Shown here one piece after another: positions 10,875 through 23,157 of a stretch of 64,000 nucleotides of DNA. This DNA is from Mesodorylaimus sp. YZB2_4 (taxonomy: Eukaryota; Nematoda; Enoplea; Dorylaimida; Dorylaimidae), in the NCBI GenBank assembly GCA_030248295.1, contig JASANH010001446.1, forward strand, positions 496,001-560,000. The letters are read 5' to 3'. The notes below the pieces were generated by a model. It was not told where the DNA came from and searched no databases. It was given only the letters and a program-made list of their open reading frames with translations. Position numbers and translations under genes: made by a program. Positions within the stretch are counted from its first letter, which is position 1. Each line of letters opens with the position of its first letter.

Positions 10875-13802
10875 TCAAGCAGGCCCAACATTCGTCTCCC
10901 TGCTATCATCCAACTTGGACCTTTTCACTCTCGATTCTTCCTCCTCTTCCTCATCTTCTAACAACGACTGTTCGAATGGATTGTACTCTATGAACTGATT
11001 TCGCTTCGAATCAACCTGAACAAAATTTGAGACAAACTTCGGAGGGATGATCTGAGCCGGGAGTAAATCGCACGACGGATGCGGGTCCGATCCAATATAA
11101 GCAGCCACATTCGGATCCTTGCACGAACCACGATAAAAACCAGACTTGAGATTTTCGAATGTTTTCATTGGTGAAATGGCCAATGCATAAGTATCAGACA
11201 TGTCGTAAAACAGACGCACGTTCTTTGGCACGATTGATAACGGGTATGGTCTCAGCGGTCGTTCCACACTGTCTTCTACTTTGTCGAACCCCGTCTTCCT
11301 TTGTCCAGAACCCGCATCTTCAGTCACTGATTTCTTATCAGCGCTAGAACCACTTCCAGCTCTTTCACGTTTCTGTTCTTCCAACGCAGCCCGCATCAAC
11401 TGCTTTAGCTGAACGCTTCGAGCTCGTTCCAGTCGCACTTCTCGTTTATCAACGCACCGAAGGAATGCGCAATGATCCACGTAAGCGCAGAATTCCGTCA
11501 GAAGTCCAACAAGACTAGCCGTCGAATATTTACTTGATCCTCGAGATCTTTTTTGCCTGTTTTTCATCTGGTTTACAATTCGACAAGCCAACAATTGAGC
11601 ATCCGTTGCCAATGCACCAAGAAATACCGCCATTCGATTCCACGGTTCGTATCGCGACCATCGAATCACAGTTTTCGTGTAATCTCGACGCCATTGAATC
11701 AATATTTCCATCACTGGATCGTCCTTGTCCAGCGTCTTATAATAGGTCGTCATAGTCAGTCGTGGAACTGGAATCCTCGCCCACTCTTCGTATTTTTCCG
11801 CACATTTGGGAAGACGAGGAACAATGTAAGGTCTGAACCACTGAGGTATTTCGACCTTCTGCAACGACAAGACTTCCCGATCGACCGATTTATTCGACAA
11901 TAAGGGTGTGTATTCTTTCGGTGTTCTGGCCTCATAGCGAGCAATATACCGATCTGACGTGGATGCTGATGGTCGATTCGATCGCACAGGACTGTCTTTT
12001 CGATGTGAGCGGGTCGTCGGCGGATCGTGTCTAGAGACGCTGGGTGTGCGATGAGCGGATGGAAACGAAGCAACGGTAGACTGACGTTCGATGCGAGGAG
12101 AAATATAGTTGGGGGTCGAGACCGACTCAGCGTTTATGGCATCGCCTCGAATCGATTCTATTGGCCCAGTCAGCTGCGGTGTCGGACTTTGTAGCAATGG
12201 TCCATGCGGACGCGCAGAGACGTCGGGCGTAGGTCGGGCACACACAGTTTCAAAGCTGCTTTGATTCAACCACGATCTCATTTTCTCCAAATCAGCTTTC
12301 TGTTTGTAAGCCTCCTCAATTTCTTTTTCAAGTTCATCTAACTCGTTTTTGCAGGGTCGGCTAGCGTCCTTTTGTATCAAATCGTGGATGCACTCAGCGT
12401 TGTATCGGCACCTCGGCGTTGGCCAAATTTGGTTTTCCATCACCTTGGCTAGGCAGTCAGCTGGAATCACGCTACTCGTCAAAAATCGCTCGATAGTCAT
12501 GGCTAGAATAGGTGGACACGTTCCGAGCCCCATGCGCCAATTCGGGTTCAATATCGCTGTTGACACTGCCACGTCTGATAAAGCAGTTGCAGTAACAACC
12601 AACGAAACCAAAATTTTTGGATCAATTCGTTCCCATCCAACAACCCTATCGTTCATAATCCAATCGGATTTTTCATCGAAGTTCAAATCAATAATCGATG
12701 AACCAAAAATTTCTCCGAGTTCCTTGGTGTGAAATAAGACGCTAGAAACACGTGCCAAATCGCTTTTTCGTGTCGAGCTCTTTAATGATGAAGAAGAAGT
12801 CTTCAGGTACTCGCAAACTTCAGTGATATAGCTTATGTCATCGGGGGACGACCCAGTTCCGATGTTCCATGGATCCGAAAGATCATAGAATTCGTGGAAA
12901 GATTCAGAATTCATCCATAATGTGCATTGAAGAACATCGAGAACATTTTGCTTGTTCCATACGACTTTCTCAATAGATGGAGATCGGAACAGTTGGAGCA
13001 AGGCGCCACGAGAAGCTTGAGATTGCGAGAAATCGACCAAAATATAATCGTTTTGCATATTACAAATAACCAGAAATCGAATGAATTCCCCATCTGCGGC
13101 TGATCCAAACAGGCGTACATAGGTGTCGATGCCGCCAGGTACCGGTCCCGCATTCGTCATAATTTGCTGACCACGGCCCAATAACTGGGATATGCGACTG
13201 GCGTACTGCCCACTATAAGAACTCACGGGACAATACGCCGACTGCGAGGGTTTGCCAGTTCGTGCACTCACGAAGACAAGCCCAGGAAGTGGATCACGAG
13301 TGAGCAATGTTCGAACAGCAGCGTCCCATTTTGTCGAATCTTGTTCGGCTGGGTCGATCAACGGTTTGAGATGAGTTTCAACACCGTATAGTGGATGACG
13401 ACCGCACACAGTTCCCATGAATAAATGGATTAATGATTTCGTAAAATACCAATGGTCCTGAGTAATAGCCGCTTGCCATATAAACGTACGACTGACGAGC
13501 CTTTTCTTCCAATGCATGATCTCAGTTTCAATCACTCTCGAATCGTTTGCACCCGAAATCAGTCGATCATTCAGCTGTTTTTCAATCAATCGAAACTCCT
13601 TTTGAAACATTTCCAGACGTCGAAATCTTTCATCCACGCATCGAGTTCGAATACTGGTCGCTGCAGCGATCACTTCTTCCTTCTCTCGATTCGATGATTC
13701 TTGTTTCTTTTGACGATCCAATGCAGATCGTCTTTCCGCTTGTAAGAATTCTATTCGCTTGCACGCCTCTGTGTAAAACTTTATCAAATCAATGGACGAC
13801 AT
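10875..13802 (-). CDS. Single-exon 975-residue protein of unknown family
   Basis: One uninterrupted frame runs from an ATG at 13802 to a TGA at 10875, the longest continuous ORF here in a region where other genes average many introns. Residues ~1-100 are highly charged and probably coiled coil. A folded region lies at ~105-460, and a short charged coil at ~480-520. A Ser/Pro/Arg-rich, probably disordered stretch at ~530-640 follows. A second folded region with WFRPYIVPRLP and a Trp/Arg-rich segment spans ~650-800. The tail is acidic with a KRSK basic patch (possible nuclear signal). Segments such as LICNMQNDYILVDF, SIEKVVWNKQNVLDVL and EKSDWIMNDRVV are reminiscent of an RNase D-type 3'-5' exonuclease fold, but the expected catalytic acidic residues are not visible. 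That resemblance is only a guess. The gene is divergent from USP47, with 724 bases between start codons. Confidence 0.8.
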   Translation of the reverse strand: MSSIDLIKFYTEACKRIEFLQAERRSALDRQKKQESSNREKEEVIAAATSIRTRCVDERFRRLEMFQKEFRLIEKQLNDRLISGANDSRVIETEIMHWKKRLVSRTFIWQAAITQDHWYFTKSLIHLFMGTVCGRHPLYGVETHLKPLIDPAEQDSTKWDAAVRTLLTRDPLPGLVFVSARTGKPSQSAYCPVSSYSGQYASRISQLLGRGQQIMTNAGPVPGGIDTYVRLFGSAADGEFIRFLVICNMQNDYILVDFSQSQASRGALLQLFRSPSIEKVVWNKQNVLDVLQCTLWMNSESFHEFYDLSDPWNIGTGSSPDDISYITEVCEYLKTSSSSLKSSTRKSDLARVSSVLFHTKELGEIFGSSIIDLNFDEKSDWIMNDRVVGWERIDPKILVSLVVTATALSDVAVSTAILNPNWRMGLGTCPPILAMTIERFLTSSVIPADCLAKVMENQIWPTPRCRYNAECIHDLIQKDASRPCKNELDELEKEIEEAYKQKADLEKMRSWLNQSSFETVCARPTPDVSARPHGPLLQSPTPQLTGPIESIRGDAINAESVSTPNYISPRIERQSTVASFPSAHRTPSVSRHDPPTTRSHRKDSPVRSNRPSASTSDRYIARYEARTPKEYTPLLSNKSVDREVLSLQKVEIPQWFRPYIVPRLPKCAEKYEEWARIPVPRLTMTTYYKTLDKDDPVMEILIQWRRDYTKTVIRWSRYEPWNRMAVFLGALATDAQLLACRIVNQMKNRQKRSRGSSKYSTASLVGLLTEFCAYVDHCAFLRCVDKREVRLERARSVQLKQLMRAALEEQKRERAGSGSSADKKSVTEDAGSGQRKTGFDKVEDSVERPLRPYPLSIVPKNVRLFYDMSDTYALAISPMKTFENLKSGFYRGSCKDPNVAAYIGSDPHPSCDLLPAQIIPPKFVSNFVQVDSKRNQFIEYNPFEQSLLEDEEEEEESRVKRSKLDDSRETNVGPA

Positions 13803-14526
13803 CGAAATTGCGGCTCCTGAAAATGCAAATACTGTAGGTATGTAGCCTATTTGGAGAAATTTGCAGACAAAAGTGAATATAGCCGAAGGTCCATACGCAA
13901 CAAGTTATGATTCCGCTGCGCGCAAGAAGGAACAAAATACAAGTATACGCACTGTGACAGGGCCGTTTTACTTAGCTACTCCAGCACCCATGAATGACAG
14001 CTTGCACTTGCTATGCAGCAGCGAGTTTCTCCAATGACTTCAAATGTGCAAAAGATATCAAACACACAACGAATTAAAAATTTAGTTTTGCCATTACTTG
14101 AAAAAATTATTGTGAGTTTCCTTCTTGTTTTGTCTACATAGTAATGCATTACAGTATCCTCGGTCAACTGCTAAGGGTGGTAATTTTAAGATTCAGTTAT
14201 AATCCCACTTTTGATCAGCTTGTTTAAGAGCATTGTGGTATTTTTAACGACATTAAAAAGTTGAAAAAGAAAATTAATTATTCTATCGCATCTTTTAATA
14301 CTAAAAAAAGCTGTACAAGGTCGACCTGAAACTTAAAAGTAACGCACACACTTTGTGCCCGAGTTCGTGAACAATGTTATTCTGCCTCGCCTCGTGGTCG
14401 TGGTCGGTCATGGGTGCTCCGGTTTGTGATTGCCCAATCGAAGTATAGGCGCAATTATTGTATGATTTCAACTACGATTACGGCAAATTGACACGAGCTC
14501 ACTCCCTTTAAGACCGTTTTTAAGGA
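13803..14526. promoter_or_regulatory. Divergent promoter region, orphan gene / USP47
   Basis: This 724-base spacer separates the start codons of two oppositely transcribed genes, so both promoters should lie here. It is AT-rich in the middle (about 14080-14320). I recognise no specific factor site. Confidence 0.4.
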
Positions 14527-17500
14527 ATGGAGGGCCAGGTTCGTTTTGATGTACGATGTTTCCGAGACAATGGAAAAACAGAATCGGCTCACGACATCAC
14601 TCTGTCCAAAACTGATCCGATTCAACAAGTGATCGATGCTGTTCAGCATTTCTTTGGTATGAACCGGTCGAATAACTCTAAGCTTCATATCGACGTGTTT
14701 TGGAAGATGCGTTCTTTCACGGACGAAAATGAAGTAAGTGCACAGGTCGTATATGTAACGTTACAGTATGTGGGCTAATCGTAGGACCTATACCTGCCTC
14801 AAAATATACAGGCAGATATTACGGCTGGACGGATGGGCGGAGGTGGTTAGTTTTCAGAATTGTTAGCTCAGTCAGCATCTTGCTCACGTCAGCTGTCATC
14901 GTGTTTTGACTGCTGATTAGTCCTCATGTCATGCTGAAGGTCCTGCCTATGTAGTAGCTTAGCAGCATCTCTGCGATCAATATTGCTCTTACTTGCATAA
15001 TAGTGGCATCACCCGCGATTTATTTTGTGGTCCGGTACTGTATGTCTTGGCATTTTCGGTTTCTTTTTCCAATTATTCGCATGATTTCATGCTCATCTAT
15101 CATTCATGTGTTCAAGTGCTGGTTCTTATACAAACCAATTCGACATATTCGATTCATGCTGTTGTATTTTGCGTATAACGGCCAGCAACGGTGCTCTGTT
15201 ATTGTTTCATTTTTTTCGCACGACCTTCACAATAAGGACGCTTTAGCTCGACGGTTATGCTTTTGCCTTCATTTCGCGAAAAGCCCTCATATCGATCTTG
15301 CTCGTTTGATTGGGACTAATGTCGGTCGTTTTTGCATTTAGTGGCCATCTGTCGGGCCAGTACTGCGACGGTAAAGAAACTCGTATGTTGAGGTCCGTTC
15401 TTGCATCCAATGGTATCGAAAAATCTCCCCCCCCCCCCCGCTTGGTCTTTCCTGTTGGAAGTGGGTGTCTAAAAAAGCTTTATCATTTAGTTACGCTTGA
15501 ACAAATTTTGAAGCTGAATTTTTTTAACGGGATCACGTGGATTCAGAAACATTCCCATTCATGAGAAACTTAGTCTTTTTTAAAGGACGATACATTCGTT
15601 TCTTGCTCAGCCGTGCGTAAGCGAAAGATAAGGATAAGCGATTGGAGTGGGTTGGTGGGCGTAGAGGACCAGTTACTGTTTTGCAAATATCTTTGAAATT
15701 ACTGCGGATCTTTTGGCCTCGGGTACTCTTGTCCGTCTGACAATTACGTCAGAGCGCTTCAAGGTGTTTGGGATGTTTGGTTAATGCGCAGACCGCGCTT
15801 TCATTTAATCGATGACACTCGCCCGCCTGCCGTCGAGCGTTTTGCTTCGATTCAGAGGGAAGCTTCTTTGCCAAAAAGCCTAGAATCGTGACTGTTTAAT
15901 CGTTGTTCACGGCGATCTTTCGAGCTCACATTTTTTGTTTTTTTTTTCAGGAATGTTTAACGGAATTAAATCTAAGTTTGCCAATACAAAAATTTATCGA
16001 CGATCATGTGGAGCAGCTGGCTGGTAATTTAACCGGCCCCTATTACATAGTCGCCCACCCGAGAGCGACTTCAGAAGACCGTGAGAGGGAGAACGTGAGT
16101 GCGGGACTTTTCTGTTGATTATTCTAGTTTCGAAAACGGTTCTATATTTTTAGTATAATTTCGACGCAAGCTGGATGTTTTCGGATCAAAGACAAAGACC
16201 TGCATTCTGCTTTCCCGCCGACTCTGCATCGTCGTCAGTGGAAGCTAATCCGGGTAGCTGCAATTTGGACGATCTGTCGTCATCTTCGACTGCCAAACCT
16301 AGTTCGCTTCAACGTAATTATTCTGGTGGAAGACGAGGTGGGACAGTCAGCGACGGTAGCGAGCACGCAATGCTTCCGCTACCGTCTTTGGAGCAAGTAT
16401 CGCCTCGGCAGGGCACTGTTTTCCCGCAAGTCAAGCGCGATGCGGACGACGTATACGTTGGATTGGTCAATCAAGCGATGACCTGCTACCTCAACAGTCT
16501 CTTGCAAACGTTGTTTATGACGCCCGAATTTCGAAACGCTTTGTACAAGTAAGAGAGTCAAATACTTTCTGGCATATTTATGGTCAACATGCGGCCTTAT
16601 TTTAGCTGGGAATACACGGGTACGAAAGAAGAGCAGAGTAAATCGATTCCTTATCAGTTACAAAAGTTATTCGTACTGCTCCAAACCAGCGTTAATGTGA
16701 AAACGGCATTAGAGACGAAGGAACTGACCAGAAGCTTTGGATGGGATAGCAGCCACGGTATGTGTGAGTCAGTATGACTGACATGAATGAGTATTTTATG
16801 TTCCACTTTTCAGCCTGGGATCAGCACGACGTACAGGAACTGTGTCGAGTTATGTTTGATGCACTGGAAATGAAATGGCGTCGTACGAATCAAGCGACTG
16901 TTATAACGGAACTGTACCAAGGGACGATAAAGGACTATGTCAAATGCTTAGAGGTATGCTTTTATTATATTTGATAGATAAGCGATTTAAAACCATTGTT
17001 TTTTCTTTTTTTTTTTAGTGCCAGAATGAAAATGCAAAAAACGACGTGTTTTTGGATCTCCCATTAGCAATCAAACCATTCGGGTTGCAACAAGCGTATC
17101 GTAGTATCGAAGAAGCATTGCAAGCGTTCGTTCAACCGGAAGTGTTGGACGGTACGAATCAGTATTATTGCGAGAAATGTCAAAAGAAAGTCAATGCGCA
17201 TAAGGTATGTGTGTTTGATGAGATGATACCTTGTGACGAACGTCATTTCCATGTAGGGCTTGAAAATTACCAAATTTCCGTATTTATTGACAATTCAATT
17301 GAAGCGATTCGACTTTGATTACACGACCATGCATCGTATCAAACTGAACGATCGTATGACTTTTCCCGATGTGCTAAATTTGAATCCCTTTGTCGAAGCT
17401 CAAGAACCGACAGTGGCCGTTGCGGCAGATGGAAAGAACGAGACAGGTGACGAAGCAGCGAAGTCGGCCGTTGGTGGCGTGGTGGACGATGAGCCGAGAG

Positions 17501-20500
17501 GGGATAAACACATTCAGTCGACCGAAACTGAGAAAGGCATGGAGGCCGAAGCTGGAGTCAGTGCAGAATCCGATGACGAAGGCATATGCGTTGATGGCAC
17601 TATGGGTGGCGGAAATTCGAGTGCTGGCAGGTAGGTGCTAGGTGCTGGATTAGGTTCTGACTTGAAACGGATTTTTGTAATTCGTTCCAGCCCGATCGAC
17701 GCCGAGGAAGATGTTGAAAACGGTGATCATATAAGTGACTTGGCCAGTCACTCGAAAGATAAGCACGTGGTACAAGAATTGTTGAAAGAAGGTCCGTACG
17801 TTTACGAGTTATTCTCAATCATGGTTCATTCCGGTTCTGCAAATGGAGGTCATTATTACGCTTATATCAAGTAAGGCCTAGTTCTGATGAGGTTGCAATT
17901 AGGCTGTCATGGTAGCTTTGTTCTAGGAACATGGATACGATGGTGTGGTATTGCTTTAACGACCAAGTTGTGACCCGTGCGTCGAAAGAAGACATTCGCA
18001 AGACCTATGGAGGCACTTCGTCCAGTCCGTTCATGTACTCTTCGTATGGCAGTTCTACGAACGCGTACATGTTGATGTACCGACAGGTACGTCAGTATTC
18101 GCTTGTTACCCCCAAGTGTTGTAGTGTTTCAAAAAGGATCCAGGGAATATGTCAGTGAAAGACCTTATGGGATTTCGAAAAATCTGGCGTGTAAACGTTC
18201 CTGTGCAAGAGTGCCTGTTATTAGGGCCTACATAGTTGAAGAAAACCGGAAGCTACAACGAAACAACATCTAGTAAACTTCGAAACAAGTACAAAATAGT
18301 GGACATTGTTTAGTAATTCAGTAATGAGAATAAAAGTGATTAGGGAGGGCAAATTTACGGAAAGAAAGTTCAAAATGGGTGCTCAAAACGTATTTTGTGA
18401 TTAGATCCTTAGATTCCACGAAATTAGATCTCCCTTATGAGTGCACTGATGAGTGTTAGGGATGGGAGTAAATAGCAATATTAGATTCCCCACTGATATG
18501 CTGTGCAGTGCAGGAGTGACAAGGTGGATACTATGATATAGGAGTTTGGTGAAGCCAGCCCATCGCAACCTGGGGGTGTATCCAGGATTTATAGTACTTA
18601 CTTTTCTTAAGTTGGTGATAAACGGTCTGTGTTTTCAGATTGACACGGAAAGAAATGTGAAGTTGCCATCGCATAACACACTCCCTGCACACATTTTGCG
18701 TATGATTGACAAGTTACGCGTGGAGGAAGAAGAACAACGACATGTTGACGAGCTTCAACGGTCTCTGGTCACGGTAAGATGTTGATATTTTGATCCTTAT
18801 GGCCAGGCTTACGACGTGTTGTTTCGTTGTAGCTTCGAATTTTCTTTTATCATCCAGTGGAAGGGAATTTGTTAGATAATGAGTTCGAAGTACAGAAACG
18901 CGACCTTGTTCGGGACGTGGTTACAAAGGCTTATCAAAGATTTTCTGTATCAACATTCGATATACCAATGGAACGATGTCGACTTGTCCGATTTACAAAA
19001 CATAAGGAAGCGTTGGACGCTTCTCTAGAGAACGAGAAAACTGTTCAACAGGTATGTGAGAATATGATTTATTTGGATTAGGGAAATGAAAAAGCAAACC
19101 CAAATACCGAAAAGCCATGCATACTAGGTGGGAATCGAACTGTGCTAATTTTGAATCCGCACCTAGGATGCGAGACATATGTCCAATAACGGCCAGTTGT
19201 CATGGACTTGATTGGTTGTTTTGATAGCGACTTATCTGTCTGATTTTCAGGAGCTGCCATGGTCGTACCAAGCGCCGGAGCTTCTGTTAGAAGTTGCGCC
19301 TTTTGCGGGCTGGTTTAGGCCATACGGTAGTCATGGTTTGACGCTGAAAGTCTATGTTGTGGATTTGCAAGCTGGACGTGTCCGCCTGCCAAAATTCTTG
19401 TTGTACGCGACAAAGGATATGCTGGTGCAAGAATTAAAGGATAAAATTGGCGAGGTAAGTTTTTAGCGTGATATTTTGTTTGGTCTAATTCTGAAGTATA
19501 ATGCGTAGTTTCTGAACTGCCCCTCGGATCGAATGAATCTAGTTTTGGATCATTATTCACGAAATCTACGTCTGTTGGACGTGCCCAATAAAGCACTAGC
19601 CGACGAGGATATGTGGAGTCCGGCGACATTATTTGTGGAGTGTGGGGCGACGGAATCGGAAAAACAGGAGGAAATGACTGGAATGACACCAGAAGCCTTC
19701 GAAAAAACGCGTTTTTATTCTATTCTTGATCAATTCAAGAATATGATCAAGCTTAGTGTGACGCTGCCGTCGAGAAGCGACTACGAGGCACTAGGGTTTA
19801 CATCGCCTTTTCGGGTAGGTTTCCACCTACGGGGTTGAGTAAGATGGGGTGTTCATTGTTCTGTTCGTACTTTTAGCTGGTTATTGAAGAATCAGGTGAT
19901 GTTCAAATGTGTAGCGCCGAAAGTTCTCCTTGTCCGCCTGTCACAAATCCAGTTTCGTCGACGGGGGCTGATGGCGGCGGAGGAACCCGATTAGCTTTGG
20001 GTATTATGCCAACTGAAGATTGTAGCACCGCCTCGGGCAGCACTCAATACGTGACTCCAGCAACGAGTCGCAGTCCGTCGCCAGGGCGTTTAGAATCGGT
20101 GGCATCGCCCATGTCGCAAGATGATCATCCGATGACGCCCGATTTAGAGGTGACAATGTTCGGTGGTGCCACGCCGTCCCCGCAAGTTTCCCCGGATGCG
20201 AGTCCTGTCGGCAGTAGTCGAAACGACCCGTTCCAAGGACGCCAACTTAATCCGCGATTGCAATTCGATGGTGTCAGTGATTATCATCCTCCGGTGCAAC
20301 CATTTGACAACGACTTAAGTAAGATCGACGTTGATTTGGATGCTGATTCTCAGCCATCGAATGAGGCGAAAACACCTCAAAATGCATCGGCCAGCACGAA
20401 CGAGGAAACTGCGACACCGCCGTCGGAAAAAGTAGATTATTTTTTCAACGTTGTGGGTGTTGCCAAGCCGATTAGTTCAGCGACCTTGCCTGGTAAATTA

Positions 20501-22658
20501 AGAGCGAATCTTTCAAGATCGATTGGTTGAAATGATTTTTTTAGTAGTATTGGATATCGAGGCGGATAAACGAATGCTTTTGTCAGATTTCATACAGAAG
20601 TTATCTCCGCACGTTGGTGTTAGTCCTGATCAGTTCAAGGTAAGTGTTACTGTTAGGGAAAGGGTGTGGCTCAAATCTGCTTTGACAATTCATGCGTAAA
20701 ATGGTTTGACATGCACAAAAACTTTAGTCTTAAGCAGAATGAAGAATTCGCCTTCATTACAGAGAGTAGGTACACACTCCGCTCAAAATCTGGACTAGTC
20801 CATCCCTAAAATCGATTAGTCGGTAAGTAGCAGGCAAACCATGGGTGCCATCGCAAAACTAAAACACCCAGATATGCCCCATGTATATGCGAACAACATA
20901 TATTCACCTGGTTTAGATACCATCATTTCCCAGATTTCAGAGTCATATCAAAACTTTCTGAAGGCTGTTACTCAAAACTGCAAAAATGGACTTTTCCAGT
21001 TTTCGGGCTCAGCCCTTCAATTCGAACGCGCGCTTCTGTAATGAATCATTCCAGCTAGCTAATCAGTTTTGTCATAAAGACTATGCACTGCGACGTATCG
21101 TGCAGGCGTGGGTTCGAATCCTGGTGAAGGCGCAAGTTTTTGTCTCTCGATTGCACATAATAAACCTCTTTCTATTTAAATTTCGTTCATTCCAGATCTA
21201 CAAGATATACATTTCGAGTGAATACGAGTGCGTGTATTCAGCGACGGCGACGTTGGATACAATTGCGTCTGCAAACGGGGTATGTATTAAAATTTAGTTC
21301 AGTAGATGGTGGTGTATATTCGTGCTATTCTGTCATAGTTTTCCGAATTACAGCTGCGCGTGAAACTTGGCAGGCCACTAAAAGACGGGGAATCGTTGGT
21401 GAAGATTTTGCGCTTTGATCCTCAAGATTTGGAGGTAAAGTATTATAAGGCAGACTGTACTGCTTCAAACGAGCAACGGTGGATCTGAATTTAGGCATGC
21501 GGGAAACAGTTATTTGATATCGCTTTAACCAAGTTATCAAAGATGGAGGACATCAGACGTGAATGTCAGGTGCATATGAAACGCCAATGTGGATTGGAAG
21601 TTCCTATTGACAAGTACTGGCTTAGCTTCTGGTTTTGCTTATTATTGCTGGTAACATCCTTCCTGTTCAGAATACGGTTACGAGACAGTGGTAATGGGTT
21701 TATGGATATCTTGCACGATGAGTCTACGCTTATCGAGCGGACATCGTATTGGGCCAATGACCTGCATCTGCAGATATTGGAAGGTTGGTTGTCGAGTTTG
21801 GTCATGGGCAGGAAGGCGATTTGATGAGCGGTTTTTTAGAGCCAGAGCAAGCTAAAACATTGCAGCACAGTTCAGTTTTTCTTCGCCGTTGGTGCCCATC
21901 GACTTTGTGTTTGGGACCTGTACAGGAAATTGTACTGGCTCCGAGGTCGCAAGAAAATTCGGATCCTCCATCACGAGGCTGCTTAGACGATGTGGAACTG
22001 TTTACGAAGGTCAGTCAGTTGTCGAAAATACCATTGCAACGTTTACAATTATCAGCGGTAAGCTAGTTTGTTTTATGCCTGCTGGAATATGTGAGGTCCT
22101 GAATTCGGATTGTTGCAGACAACTGGAGAAGGCACGTTTCCATACGAGTGTGGAAAATTGAAATTGCTGGAGGATATGTCTTTCTATGGACTCTCGCCAG
22201 ATCTCATCGAACACGCCCAACAATCGTCGTCATCCACGGGATGCGAAATGGACAGCGAAGGAGATGGACGAAAACACATTGGCAGCGACGGTGATCAAGA
22301 GGCCGGATGCTCGTCGGATTTAATTGGCACTCGCATGCCCCAGTCCCCGCGCGTTAGATTTCAGTCTGCGACTTGTCATTTTTGGAGTGGACGAGGTTTC
22401 AATGTACCGCACGATGGTGTATTATATTATTATCGGGATGCACATGAACAACCAAAAACTTTGAATGACGATGAAAGAAAGGAATTGCAAATTCGGGACA
22501 ATGCGAGGTAAAATTTTAAGGAAAATTAAGAAATTATGCAAGGTTTGATTTGTAACTTTAGGTTTCGCAAAAATCAAACGTCGTACAGTTGGCGGAAAGA
22601 GCGGGCTTTGAAGATTTACACAGAAATATCTAGTTCTTTGGCTGATGAGCTGGATTAA
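14527..22658 (+). CDS. USP47: Ubiquitin carboxyl-terminal hydrolase 47 (22 exons, ~1537 aa)
   Basis: Exons: 14527-14733, 15951-16094, 16154-16548, 16606-16757, 16814-16953, 17019-17204, 17257-17630, 17691-17870, 17927-18086, 18639-18773, 18833-19051, 19251-19454, 19509-19814, 19877-20492, 20545-20639, 21196-21279, 21354-21434, 21495-21613, 21671-21783, 21840-22057, 22119-22507, 22562-22658. All phases close. The catalytic core is strongly USP47-like: Cys box [16 protein letters not shown] (Cys228), [30 protein letters not shown] zinc residues, [20 protein letters not shown], and His box [12 protein letters not shown] (His587). Ubiquitin-like modules and the family tail ending in a KERALKIY motif follow. 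USP47 removes ubiquitin from substrates including base-excision-repair polymerase beta in mammals. The protein is longer than human USP47 (1375), mainly from a Ser/Pro-rich linker in exon 14 and acidic inserts in exons 7 and 21. Confidence 0.95.
19115..19200 (-). repeat. tRNA-like sequence in USP47 intron 11
   Basis: On the minus strand there is a box-A-like TGGCCGTTATTGG, an anticodon-like hairpin CGCA-TCCTAGG-TGCG, and a good box B (GTTCGATTCCC). The acceptor ends do not pair clearly. It resembles the element at 5538-5622 in layout and may be a tRNA-derived repeat or pseudo-tRNA. Confidence 0.3.
21050..21150 (+). repeat. tRNA-like sequence in USP47 intron 15
   Basis: A box-A-like TAGCTAATCAG, a TGCAC/GTGCA hairpin and a box B (GGTTCGAATCC) occur in tRNA order within an intron. 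The anticodon loop is too large (about 11 bases) and the ends do not pair well, so a functional tRNA is unlikely. Confidence 0.3.
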
Positions 22659-23157
22659 GTGAGGTATGAGGGCAAGCAGGCCCACTGCGAGCTGGTCTGG
22701 CCCTGACAAGCAGTTGTGATTATTGTGTTAGAGTTTTTCTTCTAATCCAAAATTTCTTGGTTATGTGAATTAACTCGCCTTATGCGCGGTTTTAGGCAAA
22801 TAACATGCTTGATGGGTAGATGTGGTTGCGGGCTCTGTTTGGCGTGGCAACCGTTTGTAACAAAGGCATCTCATGGTGTCTTCCTGTGGCGTGCACAAAT
22901 ATTGCGGATTTGAGTCTACTGTTTCGTATTATGTTGTAGCGTTGCTTGGTTTGCTCAGAGTTCGTACTATACTAGGCTGAGTTATATCTAAAGGGGAAAG
23001 CTCAGAAAAGTTTTTGGAAATATGCCATTGGGATCAATAAAAGTGGTTTTTCTTGGACAGGCCCCGAGAAATTTTGCATTGCCCTGGATTTGTGCCAGTT
23101 TGGTTTTATGGGTACAGTTTATGCGGAATAAGTGAAGTAAGGATTGTTTAGATCGCA
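22659..23157. other. Spacer between USP47 and DOHH
   Basis: This is a tandem-gene spacer of 499 bases. An ATCAATAAAAG near 23033-23043 could serve as the USP47 polyadenylation signal. No coding exon is seen. Confidence 0.4.

Noticed and set aside
14785-14845. Possible extra 61-base exon of USP47
   Set aside because: It would shift the phase. Exon 1 joins directly to 15951 in phase 0 and gives a continuous family-like N-terminus.
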